Shown in pieces: positions 32,880-42,867 of a DNA stretch of 64,000 nt. The DNA is from JAGRGG01 sp965217265 (GTDB taxonomy: Bacteria; Pseudomonadota; Alphaproteobacteria; Geminicoccales; Geminicoccaceae). A program made the position numbers and the translations under genes. How positions within the stretch are numbered: position 1 is the stretch's first letter; the number at the start of each line of letters is the position of its first letter. The stretch lies in NCBI GenBank assembly GCA_965217265.1, contig CBDCHP010000006.1:62001-126000 (forward strand), written 5' to 3'. The notes beneath the pieces are model-generated. The model was not told the origin of the DNA. It searched no databases and saw nothing but the letters and a program-made list of their open reading frames with translations.

Positions 32880-33896
32880 ATGGCTAAAACTGCCTATTCA
32901 ACACCGATAGGAGAATATGATGTACAAGACAAAAGCAACCTTCATAAATTTCGTGATAAGCGGGACGAATGGCTTGAATGGTTGATTGGTGATGACGAGC
33001 ACGCCATTTATCGCCAGATTGGGAATATGTGCTGGAGCTACATCGTTTACCGGTTGATAAATAAGGCTGTAGGAATAACTACAGAGCGCAACAAATCAGT
33101 AGCAGTACGTAACTATGGTCTGTTCGAGTTTGCTACACTTGGCTATGTGACAACCCAATCGCTTTTCATTCGTCGGTTGGAGGAGAAAGAGGCACCAGTA
33201 CGGAACCGAGAACGTCAGGTCATCTCTCTTCGACGACTTGTGGAGGATATCTGCCGTCATCAAAACTTGTTCACACGCGAAATGTTCGTCGGGTATGACG
33301 GCGCACCTTACGATCCTGATCCGGCTCGTCAACGTTACTGGCAGCAGCTTTTTGCGAGACCAGAAGTAACAGACGCGAGAGGGGTCGTGACTTGGTCGGA
33401 ACCCTATCTTAGAGCAGGACCTGATGCTTGGCGGCACGCGGAGCGTTCGCACGAAATTTTTGATCGCTTGGCGTATGTGAATCCAACCCAGAGAAAAAGA
33501 TCAGATTATGTTAACAACAAAGTATTTTGTAAGCTTCAGAAGCTCATTGATGAACCGGTTATCGAAAAAGTGCGGCATCTAGCCAACAAACGCATTACGC
33601 ATTCGGCTGATGCTTTCTCACGTTCAAAAGCTGATTATCAACTCAACGGCATCAGCTTCAACGATGTGGATAACGTCCATCGTGCATTAATCACGGCCGC
33701 GGGCTTCATTGCATCGACGTTGCTCTGCGAAACTAACCTCGCACCCGTTCCGCGTCCGCAGTCCAACATGTTCGAGCATCTCGAAACAAGCGGTCTAGAT
33801 GAGCAAGATTTCACTCGGCTTAGACGATTGGCAAACGCTCTGGCAGAGCGACGCGAACGCTGGGCACAAAGTGGCTTACAGGATTTAGCTCAGTAA
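32880..33896 (+). CDS. Low-GC foreign protein, 338 aa, possible HEPN/AbiU2-like
   Basis: The gene has clearly lower GC than its neighbours, AGGAG seven bases upstream of ATG, and normal codon structure. No family is certain. The middle has helix-rich segments (WSYIVYRLINKAV, GYVTTQSLFIRRLE), and VRHLANKRITHSADA near residue 235 resembles the NK-R-x-x-H end of HEPN domains such as AbiU2. However, the canonical R-x4-6-H spacing is not clean. An RNase or abortive-infection role is therefore only a suggestion. It sits behind an IS5 relic, downstream of era, which marks an insertion hot spot. Confidence 0.65.
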   Translation: MAKTAYSTPIGEYDVQDKSNLHKFRDKRDEWLEWLIGDDEHAIYRQIGNMCWSYIVYRLINKAVGITTERNKSVAVRNYGLFEFATLGYVTTQSLFIRRLEEKEAPVRNRERQVISLRRLVEDICRHQNLFTREMFVGYDGAPYDPDPARQRYWQQLFARPEVTDARGVVTWSEPYLRAGPDAWRHAERSHEIFDRLAYVNPTQRKRSDYVNNKVFCKLQKLIDEPVIEKVRHLANKRITHSADAFSRSKADYQLNGISFNDVDNVHRALITAAGFIASTLLCETNLAPVPRPQSNMFEHLETSGLDEQDFTRLRRLANALAERRERWAQSGLQDLAQ

Positions 33897-33979
33897 CCGT
33901 TACCTGTAGGAAGACCAACGTCGGCGGCGCAAATTTATGGCTGCATGATCGACACCAATCGTGTCACCTGAGCCCGGCC

Positions 33980-34065
33980 ACCCTGGATCCCCGATCAAGT
34001 CGGGGGTGACAGTTGGGAAAGTCTGAGCGCCCTGTTGTCATCCCGCACTTGATGCGGGGTCCAGA
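33980..34065. repeat. Pair of dispersed palindromes at a gene 3' end
   Basis: CCTGGATCCCCGATCAAGTC (from 33981) and the opposing TCATCCCGCACTTGATGCGG (from 34038) form two hairpins of the same family in inverted orientation, the type widely scattered in alphaproteobacterial genomes. They end where the antiporter gene stops and may terminate transcription from either side. Confidence 0.65.
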
Positions 34066-35334
<1,269 letters not shown>

Positions 35335-35375
35335 GAGGGCTCTCGGGTTTTGCGAAGACGTTGCGAATCGTGCGC

Positions 35376-35975
35376 CTATGAACCGGTGTTCGGCGCGTCG
35401 GTTGCCCGCGCCCGCGTCGTCTCGTCGAGGATCGCCCGGATCGCCGCCAAGAGCCGGTGCGCCGAGGTACGCTCCTGCCCGTAAGTGAGGTTGAAGCCGT
35501 AATCGAAGCCGACCGGGTTGCGGCCCGCGTTGTGCTGCAAGATCGTCTCCAGCTTGTCGAGGCCCCTGGCCGCCACCGCCTCGGGCGAGGCTGCAGCGGC
35601 GTACTCGTCCCAAAGGGCCAGGATCTCGTCGCGGGCCGCTGGGTCGAGCGGCAGCGTCAGCGTCACGAGGTCGGCCCGCTCGCGCGCCTGCCTACCGTCG
35701 TCCGCCCGTTGTAGCACGGCCGGCACGTCGCCGCTTATCGCCTCGCCCAGGTCGTGGACGAGGCAGATCTTCAACAGCTTGAGGGGATCGACGCCTTCAA
35801 AGCCCTCGGCGAAGACGAGCGCCATCAGGCACAAGCGCCACGTGTGCTCGGCCGTGCTCTCCTGCCGCCCGCCCGCGGTGTGGGCGCTGCGCAGCGTGTC
35901 CTTCAGCCCTCCGGCCGCGTCGAGGAAGGCAAGCCTGCCCCTGATCTTGTCTTCGCCCAAGGCGACGATCCTCAC
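35376..35975 (-). CDS. HD-domain hydrolase, YfbR-like
   Basis: The 199-residue protein has an HD domain: first His in STAEHTWRL near residue 43, LVHDLGEAISGD near 73-84 with the HD dyad, and a later conserved Asp in LDKLETILQH near 140. This matches the YfbR / HDDC2 5'-deoxynucleotidase group, which dephosphorylates dNMPs. Start is GTG 35975, one base after the stop of the small membrane protein, so the genes are probably co-transcribed. Confidence 0.85.
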   Translation of the reverse strand: MRIVALGEDKIRGRLAFLDAAGGLKDTLRSAHTAGGRQESTAEHTWRLCLMALVFAEGFEGVDPLKLLKICLVHDLGEAISGDVPAVLQRADDGRQARERADLVTLTLPLDPAARDEILALWDEYAAAASPEAVAARGLDKLETILQHNAGRNPVGFDYGFNLTYGQERTSAHRLLAAIRAILDETTRARATDAPNTGS

Positions 35976-35976
35976 G

Positions 35977-36201
35977 TCATGGGTCGGCCGAGGCGCGGCA
36001 GTCGCCGACGGCGCCCTGGCGCAGGACCATCGCCTCCTCGCCGCCGATCTCGCCCGCCGCCTGCCGCCGCTCGATCACGGCCGAGGCGTCGGCCAAGCAG
36101 GCGGCGAGATCGCCGCCGGCCGTTGGCCGCTCCTCGGGCAGGGTCCGCCAGATGCCATACGCGCAGGCGAGGAAGACGAGGAGCGCCAGGACACGCGACA
36201 A
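35977..36201 (-). CDS. Small membrane-anchored protein, 74 aa
   Basis: Family unknown. It begins with a hydrophobic segment (VLALLVFLACAYGIW) followed by a soluble tail of about 55 residues with two cysteines. Start TTG 36201 has AGAAGG five bases upstream and lies nine bases after the DUF6494 stop; the stop is one base from the HD-gene start. The tight spacing on both sides and the periplasmic-tail design support a real gene. Confidence 0.55.
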   Translation of the reverse strand: MSRVLALLVFLACAYGIWRTLPEERPTAGGDLAACLADASAVIERRQAAGEIGGEEAMVLRQGAVGDCRASADP

Positions 36202-36209
36202 GGGGCCTT

Positions 36210-36416
36210 CTATTCCAGCTCGATCGCGCCGTCGATCTCGGTGTCGAGGCCAACCTCGGGCAGCGTCAGCCGCACCTTCGCCTTGAGCGGGACGGACGGA
36301 TCGACGCGGCCCGCCTCCACCGCCTCGCGCACGGCGGCCTCGATCTCGCGCTGCGAGGTGACGCCGACCTTCTTTAGATACTTGCGCAGGCTCATGTTCA
36401 AGATTTCCTCGTTCAT
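36210..36416 (-). CDS. DUF6494 family small protein
   Basis: The 68-residue protein begins MNEEILNMSLRKYLKKVGVT and has SQREIEAAVREAV in the middle, the full pattern of the DUF6494 family, found in alpha- and other proteobacteria. The fold is predicted helical then beta. Function unknown. AGGAGAA lies upstream of the ATG. It precedes the small membrane protein and HD hydrolase on the same strand. Confidence 0.85.
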   Translation of the reverse strand: MNEEILNMSLRKYLKKVGVTSQREIEAAVREAVEAGRVDPSVPLKAKVRLTLPEVGLDTEIDGAIELE

Positions 36417-36439
36417 CGGGTTTTCTCCTATAGTTGTGG

Positions 36440-37447
36440 TCAGGTCGGGGGGCTGAGCGGCAGGTTGACCAGCAGGTTCTGCGGTTTGAAGCGTACATCG
36501 CCCGTGGCGGTCGTGGCGAGACCGAGATAGACTGGCTTGCCCGCCATCGACGGCAGGACGGACACGGGCTCGGCGAAATCGAGGCGAAACAGAGCGATGA
36601 TGCGGGCAAGCTCGTGCTCGGGCACGGTCTCGCCCTCGTAGAGACGGTTGAGGATGTCACTCGACGAGGGGTCGAGGCCCGTATGCCAGGACCAGTGCTT
36701 ATCCCGGATCGAGCCGGTCGGCTGGATACGGGTCCGCACGGCCAGCATGTGCTCGACCCAGCGCTCCAGGACGCGGGCGAGCGCGTCGAGCCCCTCGCCG
36801 CCGAACGTGAGGTCGAGGACGAAGTCGAAGCGGTCCGAACGGTCGAGATAGCCGGGCGCCGTCGCCGGCGTCAGCACGTCCAGGGTGACGTCGAAGGTGT
36901 CCCCGCCGGCCTCGGCCGCGAGTTGCAGGAGGCCGGGCCCGGCGCCCCGGCGCAGGTCGAGCGTGTCGGCGTCGGCCAGCCTAGGGGTTCCCTCGGCGAC
37001 GTTTCCCTTTTGCGGCCGGAACAGGAGTTCGGCCGCCCGGCAGCGAAAGGGGTCGGGATCGTCCTCCAGGATCCCGTGCAGGATCGCGTGGACGACGTGG
37101 TCGAGGAAGAGGACGGGGAGCGTCGGTGCTTGGCCGCGGGCGAAGGCGAGGTAGGCGGTCTCCAGCGTGCCGTGCGCCAGCAGGACGTCGCGAAAGCGGG
37201 CGAAGACGTCGTAGTTCTCGCGCGCGTCCGGGTCGCGCAAGCCGACGAGTGCCACCGGCGTGATCGGCCGGCGCGGGTCGTCGAGCAGCGCCGCGTGTAG
37301 GGCGCGCTCCGCATCGCAACTCTCCTCGATCGGCCGCAGCTCCGGCCGCAGCAGGTAGGCGCACAGCCAGCCGTCGGTGACGGCGAGCCGGCCGTCCTGG
37401 TCGCGCTGCAGGAGGGCGCGGCCGCTCGTGCGCCACAGGCCGCTCAA
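36440..37447 (-). CDS. DUF6352 family protein
   Basis: The 335-residue protein starts LWRTSGRALLQRDQDGRLAV and contains VTDGWLCAYLLRPELR, which I associate with the DUF6352 family. No catalytic motif is evident and no membrane segment. It starts at TTG 37447, overlapping the stop of the upstream ligase-like gene (TTGA), so the two are translationally coupled; this pair is recurrent in related genomes. The functional link is unknown. Confidence 0.78.
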   Translation of the reverse strand: MSGLWRTSGRALLQRDQDGRLAVTDGWLCAYLLRPELRPIEESCDAERALHAALLDDPRRPITPVALVGLRDPDARENYDVFARFRDVLLAHGTLETAYLAFARGQAPTLPVLFLDHVVHAILHGILEDDPDPFRCRAAELLFRPQKGNVAEGTPRLADADTLDLRRGAGPGLLQLAAEAGGDTFDVTLDVLTPATAPGYLDRSDRFDFVLDLTFGGEGLDALARVLERWVEHMLAVRTRIQPTGSIRDKHWSWHTGLDPSSSDILNRLYEGETVPEHELARIIALFRLDFAEPVSVLPSMAGKPVYLGLATTATGDVRFKPQNLLVNLPLSPPT

Positions 37448-38004
37448 GGCAGCGGCCCCGGACGGTCCAGGGTGATGGCGCGCAGGTGGCCGGCGAACGC
37501 CCCGACGCCGTCGATCTCGAAGGCGTCGGCGAGCGGCAGGAGGTGGCGGCAAAAGGCGGTGAGCAGGGCGCTGGCCTCAACCCCTTCCGCCCCGGCCCCG
37601 GCGAGCGTCACGGCCGACGGCGGTCCTCGCAGCGGCACGTCCAAGCCGAGCGCCAGCCACGCCGGCCGCGACCCATCCGCGGCGACGACGGCAAGTTCAC
37701 ATAAGTATGCCCCGTCGAGCAGCAGCGCGCGGGGAGGGTGCAGGTGCAAGGGCACCCCCGGCGGCAGGCAGGCCGCGACCGCGCGGTAGAGGGCGAGTAG
37801 CGCCGGGTCGACGAAGGCGAGCGCCGCTTCCCTGTCACGTTCAGGCACGAGGACGAGGGCGGCGTCGAGCCGGTCAAGCCGGGGGCACCAAGACAGCCGC
37901 CCGTGCTCCGGGCAAGCGGCGGCATGGGCCAGCGCGTCTGCCAGGGCGGGGCGGTCGCCGTCGAGGACGACGGGCCTGAAGGGCGGCGGAAGGGACAAGG
38001 ACAT
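37444..38004 (-). CDS. Biotin/lipoate ligase-like protein
   Basis: The 186-residue protein begins LPPPFRPVVLDGDRPALADA and carries GRLSWCPRLDRLDAALVLVPE, resembling the biotin/lipoate-protein-ligase-like family that is often paired with DUF6352. The usual lysine and glycine motifs of full ligases are not obvious, so activity is uncertain. ATG 38004 is the likely start. Upstream lies a long palindrome that separates it from the next minus-strand gene. Confidence 0.65.
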   Translation of the reverse strand: MSLSLPPPFRPVVLDGDRPALADALAHAAACPEHGRLSWCPRLDRLDAALVLVPERDREAALAFVDPALLALYRAVAACLPPGVPLHLHPPRALLLDGAYLCELAVVAADGSRPAWLALGLDVPLRGPPSAVTLAGAGAEGVEASALLTAFCRHLLPLADAFEIDGVGAFAGHLRAITLDRPGPLP

Positions 38005-38094
38005 GGGGCTGCGGGTCCAACCTGATCGAGCCCGACTTATCCAGCCCGAACGCCCGCTTGGCAACAGGCGGTAGGTCTCGGTCTGACTCGGTAG

Positions 38095-38235
38095 GAACGC
38101 TTCGCGTGCGCTGCCGCGCGGGCTTTCCCTTTTTCTTTTTAAACTTTTGTTGGGGACTGGCCTGAGCGTTTGAGCCAGCCCCGGCCAAAGTTGCAAAAAA
38201 AGAAGAGAGACCCCGCGCCAGCGGACACGGAGCGT
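38095..38235. repeat. Long palindrome, copy at 38.1 kb
   Basis: GAACGCTTCGCGTGCGCTGC at the left pairs with the complement at the right end (GCGGACACGGAGCGT). The arms contain T/C-rich runs (TTTCCCTTTTTCTTTTT) facing purine-rich runs (AAAAAAAGAAGAGAGA), and the centre has CTGGC...GCCAG. It lies between two tandem minus-strand genes, ten bases downstream of the stop at 38246. Confidence 0.75.
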
Positions 38236-38245
38236 GCCCTGGATG

Positions 38246-38560
38246 TCAGGCCTTCGGATCGTCAGGGCGGGGCGACGACGTCCGCTGTTCCCAGTGCTTG
38301 CCGGCCGCGAGGATGCAGGTGCGGCCGGAGGGCTGCACGCTGACGACCGTCCAGGTCGCCTTGTCGTTCGTGGCGAAGACCTGCAGCACGTCGCCGTTGG
38401 TCTGCACGCCGAGCGAGAGCGACGCCTCTTGGTATTTGCGACCCAGGACCTCGACGATGTCCTTGTATTCGTGGCAGGGGGACAAGGGCGCCCCGGCCGC
38501 CGCGAGGGTCGGGACCGCGAGGGCGAGGACGACGATCGGGGCCATGAGAAAACGTGACAT
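38246..38560 (-). CDS. Small secreted protein, 104 aa
   Basis: The N-terminus MSRFLMAPIVVLALAVPTLA is a clear Sec signal peptide, with cleavage expected after about residue 22. The mature part, about 80 residues, has two cysteines that could form a disulphide. No family recognised. The ATG at 38560 is chosen because it gives a proper signal peptide; an upstream start would not. It is followed immediately by a long palindrome. Confidence 0.7.
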   Translation of the reverse strand: MSRFLMAPIVVLALAVPTLAAAGAPLSPCHEYKDIVEVLGRKYQEASLSLGVQTNGDVLQVFATNDKATWTVVSVQPSGRTCILAAGKHWEQRTSSPRPDDPKA

Positions 38561-38630
38561 CTGCCATCTCCGTCGGTGTTGGCGCCCATGATGCCCGGGT
38601 GTGGTTAACAAGACTTGAACGATGGGCGGC

Positions 38631-39110
38631 TTAATTCTCGTCCGGCAGCGGCAGGGCGGTGTCGTACTTGACCTCGCGCAGGGTGAAGCTCGACTTGACG
38701 TGGACGACGCCGGGGATGCGAAAGATGCACTCGTTCAACAGCCGGTCGTAGGCGCGGATGCTCGGCACATGGACCTTCAAGATGAAGTCGCTGTCGCCGG
38801 TGATGGCGTAGCACTCGACGATCTCGGGCCGGTCGCGCACAGCGGCCTCGAAGGCGGCGAGCGTCTCGCGGTTGTGCATTTCTAGGTTGATCGTCGTGAA
38901 GACGCACTCGGGCACGCCCGCCTTGTCGGGGTCGAGCAGGGCGGCGTAGCGGCGGATCAGGCCCGAGGCCTCCATCTCGCGCACCCGCCGCCAGACGGGG
39001 GAGGGCGAGGAGTTCACCCGCGCCGCGAGTTCCTGGTTGGTCAGCCGGCCTTCTCTTTGCAGCGCGTCAAGGATCTTGCGCTGCAACGGGTCGTCCGCCT
39101 TGCCGGTCAT
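38631..39110 (-). CDS. Lrp/AsnC-family transcriptional regulator
   Basis: The 159-residue protein has an N-terminal winged helix (DPLQRKILDALQREGRLTN, then SSPSPVWRRVREMEASGLI) and the C-terminal RAM ligand-binding domain. Such regulators sense amino acids. It is divergent from the indolepyruvate:ferredoxin oxidoreductase gene with 141 bp between the starts, a strong hint that it controls that gene in response to aromatic or branched-chain amino acids. ATG 39110 is preferred over the longer frame. Confidence 0.92.
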   Translation of the reverse strand: MTGKADDPLQRKILDALQREGRLTNQELAARVNSSPSPVWRRVREMEASGLIRRYAALLDPDKAGVPECVFTTINLEMHNRETLAAFEAAVRDRPEIVECYAITGDSDFILKVHVPSIRAYDRLLNECIFRIPGVVHVKSSFTLREVKYDTALPLPDEN

Positions 39111-39251
39111 GCCGCAAGAACCTTTCTCGTTAACGGGCAAAAACGAAAAGGACTTGCGCAAAGACTAGCCGCCGCGGCCCGCTTAGCAAGCACCTTGCGC
39201 CCGGCCCAGGGTAGAATTCAGCTTATGATAACGAATGTACGGGGAGCGCCG

Positions 39252-42200
39252 ATGATGGCGGTCAAGAACCAGGGCTATCGTCTTGACGACGCCTACACGC
39301 GCGAGACCGGCGCTGTCTACCTCACCGGCACAGGGGCGCTGATCCGGCTGTTGCTGACGCAGCGGCGCGTGGACCGCGCGGCGGGCCTGACGACGAACGG
39401 CTTCGTCTCGGGCTACCGCGGCTCGCCGCTCGCCGGGCTCGACCGCGCGATGGGCGGCGCGCGCGGCTTTTTGCAGGCGAACGGCATTCATTTCCAGCCG
39501 GGGCTGAACGAGGCGCTGGCCGCGACCGCCGTCATGGGCTCGCAGCAGGTGGAGGCGTTCGGCAAGGCCAAGGTCGACGGCGTCTTCGGCCTTTGGTACG
39601 GCAAGGGGCCGGGGGTCGACTGGGCCGGCGACGCCATCCGCCACGGCCACGCCTACGGCACCTCGAAGCACGGCGGCGTGCTCCTCGTCGCCGGCGACGA
39701 CCACGGTGCCATGTCCTCGACGATGGCGCACAACAGCGACGAGACCCTGGTCGCTTGGCACATCCCCGTCCTCAATCCCGCCAACATCGCCGACTACCTC
39801 GACCTCGGCCTCTACGGCTACGCGCTGTCGCGCTTCAGCGGCGGCTGGGTCGGCTTCAAGGCGATCAGCGAGGTGGTCGAGGGGGCGGCGCGGGTCGTGC
39901 TGCCGGACCGGCTGTCGAGCTTCGTCGAGCCCGCCGGCGCCCCGGAGGCACCCGGCGGGGTTCACTTTCGCTTCCTCGACCCGCCGAGCGTGGCGATCGA
40001 GGAGCGCTTGCACGTCAAGGCCGAGCGCGCCCGGATGTTCGGGGCGGCGAACCGCGTCGATCGGATGATCGCCGACCCGGTCAAGGCGCGCTTAGGGATC
40101 GTCACGGTCGGCAAGGCGCACGGCGACACGATGGAGGCGCTGCGGCGCTTGGGCTTCGCCGACGCGGGGGCGATCGCCGGCCTGGGCGTGCGGCTGATCC
40201 GGGTGCGGCAGAGTTGGCCGCTCGACCGGGAGGGAATGCGCGCCTTCGCGCGCGGGCTGGAGACGATCCTCGTCGTCGAGGAGAAGCGGCCGCTGGTCGA
40301 AGGGCAGTTGCGCGACCTCCTCTACGGCACCGCCGACGCGCCTTTGATCCTCGGCAAGACCGACGGGCGAGGGGGGACGCTGCTCCCGGCCCACGGCGAA
40401 CTCAGGCCGCACCGGCTCTTGGACGTCCTGGCGCCGCTGTTGGAGCGGGCGGCACCGGGCCTCGACCTCGACGATCGCCGGCGAGGGCTCAAGACGCCGC
40501 CGGTCCCGGCGGTGGATCGGGTGCGCACGCCCTATTTCTGCGCCGGCTGCCCGCATTCGAGTTCGACCAAGCTGCCCGAGGGCAGCCGCGCGTTCGGCGG
40601 CATCGGCTGCCATATCATGGCGGCTTGGATGGACCGCGGCACGATCGGCACGACCCACATGGGCGGCGAGGGCACCAACTGGCTCGGCCTCGCGCCCTTC
40701 ACCGAGCACCGCCACGTCTTCCAGAACTTAGGCGACGGCACCTACTTCCACTCGGGCTCGATCGCCGTTCGCGCCGCCGTCGCGGCCAAGGCGCGGATCA
40801 CCTTCAAGATCCTGTTCAACGACGCCGTGGCGATGACCGGCGGGCAGGCGCACGACGGCCCCTTGAACGTGCCGCGGATCACGCGGCAGATGTGGGCCGA
40901 GGGCGTCGAGCGGATCGCCATCGTCGGCGACGACATCGCCAAGTACGAGGACGCGAGCGACCTCGCCCCCGGCACGACGCTGCACGACCGCGCGGGTCTC
41001 CTCGACGTCGAGACGTCCTTGCGCGACTATGATGGCGTCAGCGTTCTCGTCTATGATCAGACCTGCGCCGCCGAGAAGCGCCGTCGGCGCAAGCGCGGCA
41101 CCGTGCCCGACCCGAACCGGCGGCTGGTCATCAACGAGGCGGTCTGCGAGGGCTGCGGCGACTGCTCGGTGAAGTCGAACTGCGTCGCGATCGTGCCCAA
41201 GGCCACCGAGTTCGGCGTCAAGCGGCAGGTTGATCCTTCCGCCTGCAACAAGGACGAGACCTGCCTGGAGGGCTTTTGCCCGAGCTTCGTCGCGGTCGAG
41301 GGCGCGACGCCGCGGACGGCGAAGGGGCGTTTGGCCTTGGGCGACTTGGCGACGCGGCTGGAGCGCCACGGCGGGCCGCATCTGCCGGCACCCGTGCCGA
41401 CCTTCGAGGCGCTGGTCGCCGGGATCGGCGGCACGGGCGTCTTGACGGTGGGCGCCGTGCTCGGCATGGCGGCGCACCTGGAGGGCCTCGCCGTCTCCGT
41501 CCTCGACTTCACCGGCCTCGCGCAGAAGAACGGCGCCGTCTTGAGCCACGTTCGCGTCGCGGCCGAGCCCAACCTCTTGCACCAGGGGCGGATCGAGCCG
41601 GGTGCGGCCGACCTCGTCATCGCCGCCGACGCGCTGGTGGCGGCCTCGAACGACGCGCTCGCCGCCATGCGCCCCGGCCGGACGCGGGTCGTGGCGAACG
41701 CCGAGGTCAAGGCGACGTCGGCCTTCGTGCGCGACCGCGACGCCGTGCCCGACACCGATCGGACCCTGGCCCTGATCGCTAGTCGAGTGGGGGCCGAGCG
41801 GCTGGAGAAGCTCGATGCGGCGGGGCTCGCGGCGGCGGCGTTCGGCGACGCGGTCTATGCCAACGTCCTGCTGCTCGGCCACGCTTGGCAGCGCGGGCGT
41901 CTTCCCGTCTCGTGCGAGGCGATCGAGGCGGCGATCCGGCTGAACGGGGCCGCGGTCGAGACCAACCTCGCCGCGTTCGCCGCCGGGCGCCTGCTCGCGG
42001 CCGAGCCCGACTTCGCCGCCGAGTTGCTGCCGAAGAAGGTCGAATCCGCGACGGGCCTGGGCGAGGCGGTCGAGCGCCGCCGCGCCTACCTCAAAGCCTA
42101 TCAGGATGAGGCCTACGCCGCCGACTATGTTGCGGCGGTCGAGCGCGCCCGCCGGCGCGAGGCCGAGGTGATGGGGCAGGGCGAGACGCGCCTAACGCTC

Positions 42201-42716
42201 GCGGTCGCGCGCAACCTGTTCAAGCTGATGGCGGTGAAGGACGAGTACGAGGTGGCGCGGCTGTTCACCGACGGCGCCTTCAAGCACCAGTTGGACGCCG
42301 CCTTCGAGCCCGGCTACAAGGTCCGCTTCTACATGGCGCCGCCGGGATCGGGGGCAAAGAAGCGCGCCTTCGGTCCCTGGCTCTGGCCGGCGCTGCGGCT
42401 CCTGGCCAAGGGCCGGCGGCTGCGCGGCACGCGGCTCGACCCGTTCGGTTGGCAGGCCGAGCGGCGGGAGGAGCGGCGGCTGCGGCACGACTACCTCGCC
42501 CTGATCGAGGGCGTCCTGGCACACTTGACGCTTGAGCGCCACGGGGCCGCAGTCGGCCTGCTCACGGCCGTCGACGCGGTGCGCGGCTTCGGCCACGTCA
42601 AGGCGGCGGCGATCAAGTCTTACGACGCCCGGCTGGAAAGCCTCTGGCGAGGCTTCGTTCAGGAACCAACGCCCGCGCCGGCCGAATCGGCGGCACCCCT
42701 CGTCGCCGCCGATTGA
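39252..42716 (+). CDS. iorAB: Fused indolepyruvate:ferredoxin oxidoreductase
   Basis: The 1,154-residue protein joins all catalytic parts of the aryl-/2-oxoacid oxidoreductase. It has an N-terminal pyrimidine-binding region (GYRGSPLAGLDRAM), a thiamine-diphosphate core (CAGCPHSSSTKLPEG, then GGEGTNWLGL and LFNDAVAMTGGQ), a ferredoxin-like cluster segment (CEGCGDCSVKSNCVAI), and the gamma-type domain (IGGTGVLTVGAVLGMAA). It decarboxylates indolepyruvate and related 2-oxo acids to acyl-CoA, giving electrons to ferredoxin. ATG 39252 has GGGGAG six bases upstream; ATG 39225 is less good. The 3' end runs up to a long palindrome. Regulation by the divergent Lrp protein is likely. Confidence 0.93.
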   Translation: MMAVKNQGYRLDDAYTRETGAVYLTGTGALIRLLLTQRRVDRAAGLTTNGFVSGYRGSPLAGLDRAMGGARGFLQANGIHFQPGLNEALAATAVMGSQQVEAFGKAKVDGVFGLWYGKGPGVDWAGDAIRHGHAYGTSKHGGVLLVAGDDHGAMSSTMAHNSDETLVAWHIPVLNPANIADYLDLGLYGYALSRFSGGWVGFKAISEVVEGAARVVLPDRLSSFVEPAGAPEAPGGVHFRFLDPPSVAIEERLHVKAERARMFGAANRVDRMIADPVKARLGIVTVGKAHGDTMEALRRLGFADAGAIAGLGVRLIRVRQSWPLDREGMRAFARGLETILVVEEKRPLVEGQLRDLLYGTADAPLILGKTDGRGGTLLPAHGELRPHRLLDVLAPLLERAAPGLDLDDRRRGLKTPPVPAVDRVRTPYFCAGCPHSSSTKLPEGSRAFGGIGCHIMAAWMDRGTIGTTHMGGEGTNWLGLAPFTEHRHVFQNLGDGTYFHSGSIAVRAAVAAKARITFKILFNDAVAMTGGQAHDGPLNVPRITRQMWAEGVERIAIVGDDIAKYEDASDLAPGTTLHDRAGLLDVETSLRDYDGVSVLVYDQTCAAEKRRRRKRGTVPDPNRRLVINEAVCEGCGDCSVKSNCVAIVPKATEFGVKRQVDPSACNKDETCLEGFCPSFVAVEGATPRTAKGRLALGDLATRLERHGGPHLPAPVPTFEALVAGIGGTGVLTVGAVLGMAAHLEGLAVSVLDFTGLAQKNGAVLSHVRVAAEPNLLHQGRIEPGAADLVIAADALVAASNDALAAMRPGRTRVVANAEVKATSAFVRDRDAVPDTDRTLALIASRVGAERLEKLDAAGLAAAAFGDAVYANVLLLGHAWQRGRLPVSCEAIEAAIRLNGAAVETNLAAFAAGRLLAAEPDFAAELLPKKVESATGLGEAVERRRAYLKAYQDEAYAADYVAAVERARRREAEVMGQGETRLTLAVARNLFKLMAVKDEYEVARLFTDGAFKHQLDAAFEPGYKVRFYMAPPGSGAKKRAFGPWLWPALRLLAKGRRLRGTRLDPFGWQAERREERRLRHDYLALIEGVLAHLTLERHGAAVGLLTAVDAVRGFGHVKAAAIKSYDARLESLWRGFVQEPTPAPAESAAPLVAAD

Positions 42717-42718
42717 TT

Positions 42719-42863
42719 ACGCTTCGCGTGCGCTGCGCGGGGCTTTCTCTTCTTTGTTTTTGCAAATGTTAACGGAGGTAATTGGCCTCAACGCCGAGGG
42801 CCAGCCTCGAACAAAAGCAAAAAAGAGAAAAAAGAAGACCGCGCGTCAGCGCACGCGAAGCGT
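42719..42863. repeat. Long palindrome, copy at 42.7 kb
   Basis: ACGCTTCGCGTGCGCTGCGC on the left is complementary to GCGCACGCGAAGCGT on the right. Pyrimidine-rich and purine-rich arms surround a centre with GGCCTCAACGCCGAGGGCC. It fills the gap between the convergent iorAB and exo/endonuclease genes, starting three bases after the iorAB stop and ending five bases before the other stop, so it most likely terminates both. Confidence 0.8.
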
Positions 42864-42867
42864 CCTC

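Noticed and set aside
32522..32887. Plus-strand frames over the IS5 relic
   Set aside because: The opposite strand gives recognisable transposase fragments, so the plus-strand frames are not genes.
36440..37580. Overlapping plus-strand frames opposite the DUF6352 and ligase-like genes
   Set aside because: They have no family match; the minus-strand genes have conserved sequence and TTGA coupling.
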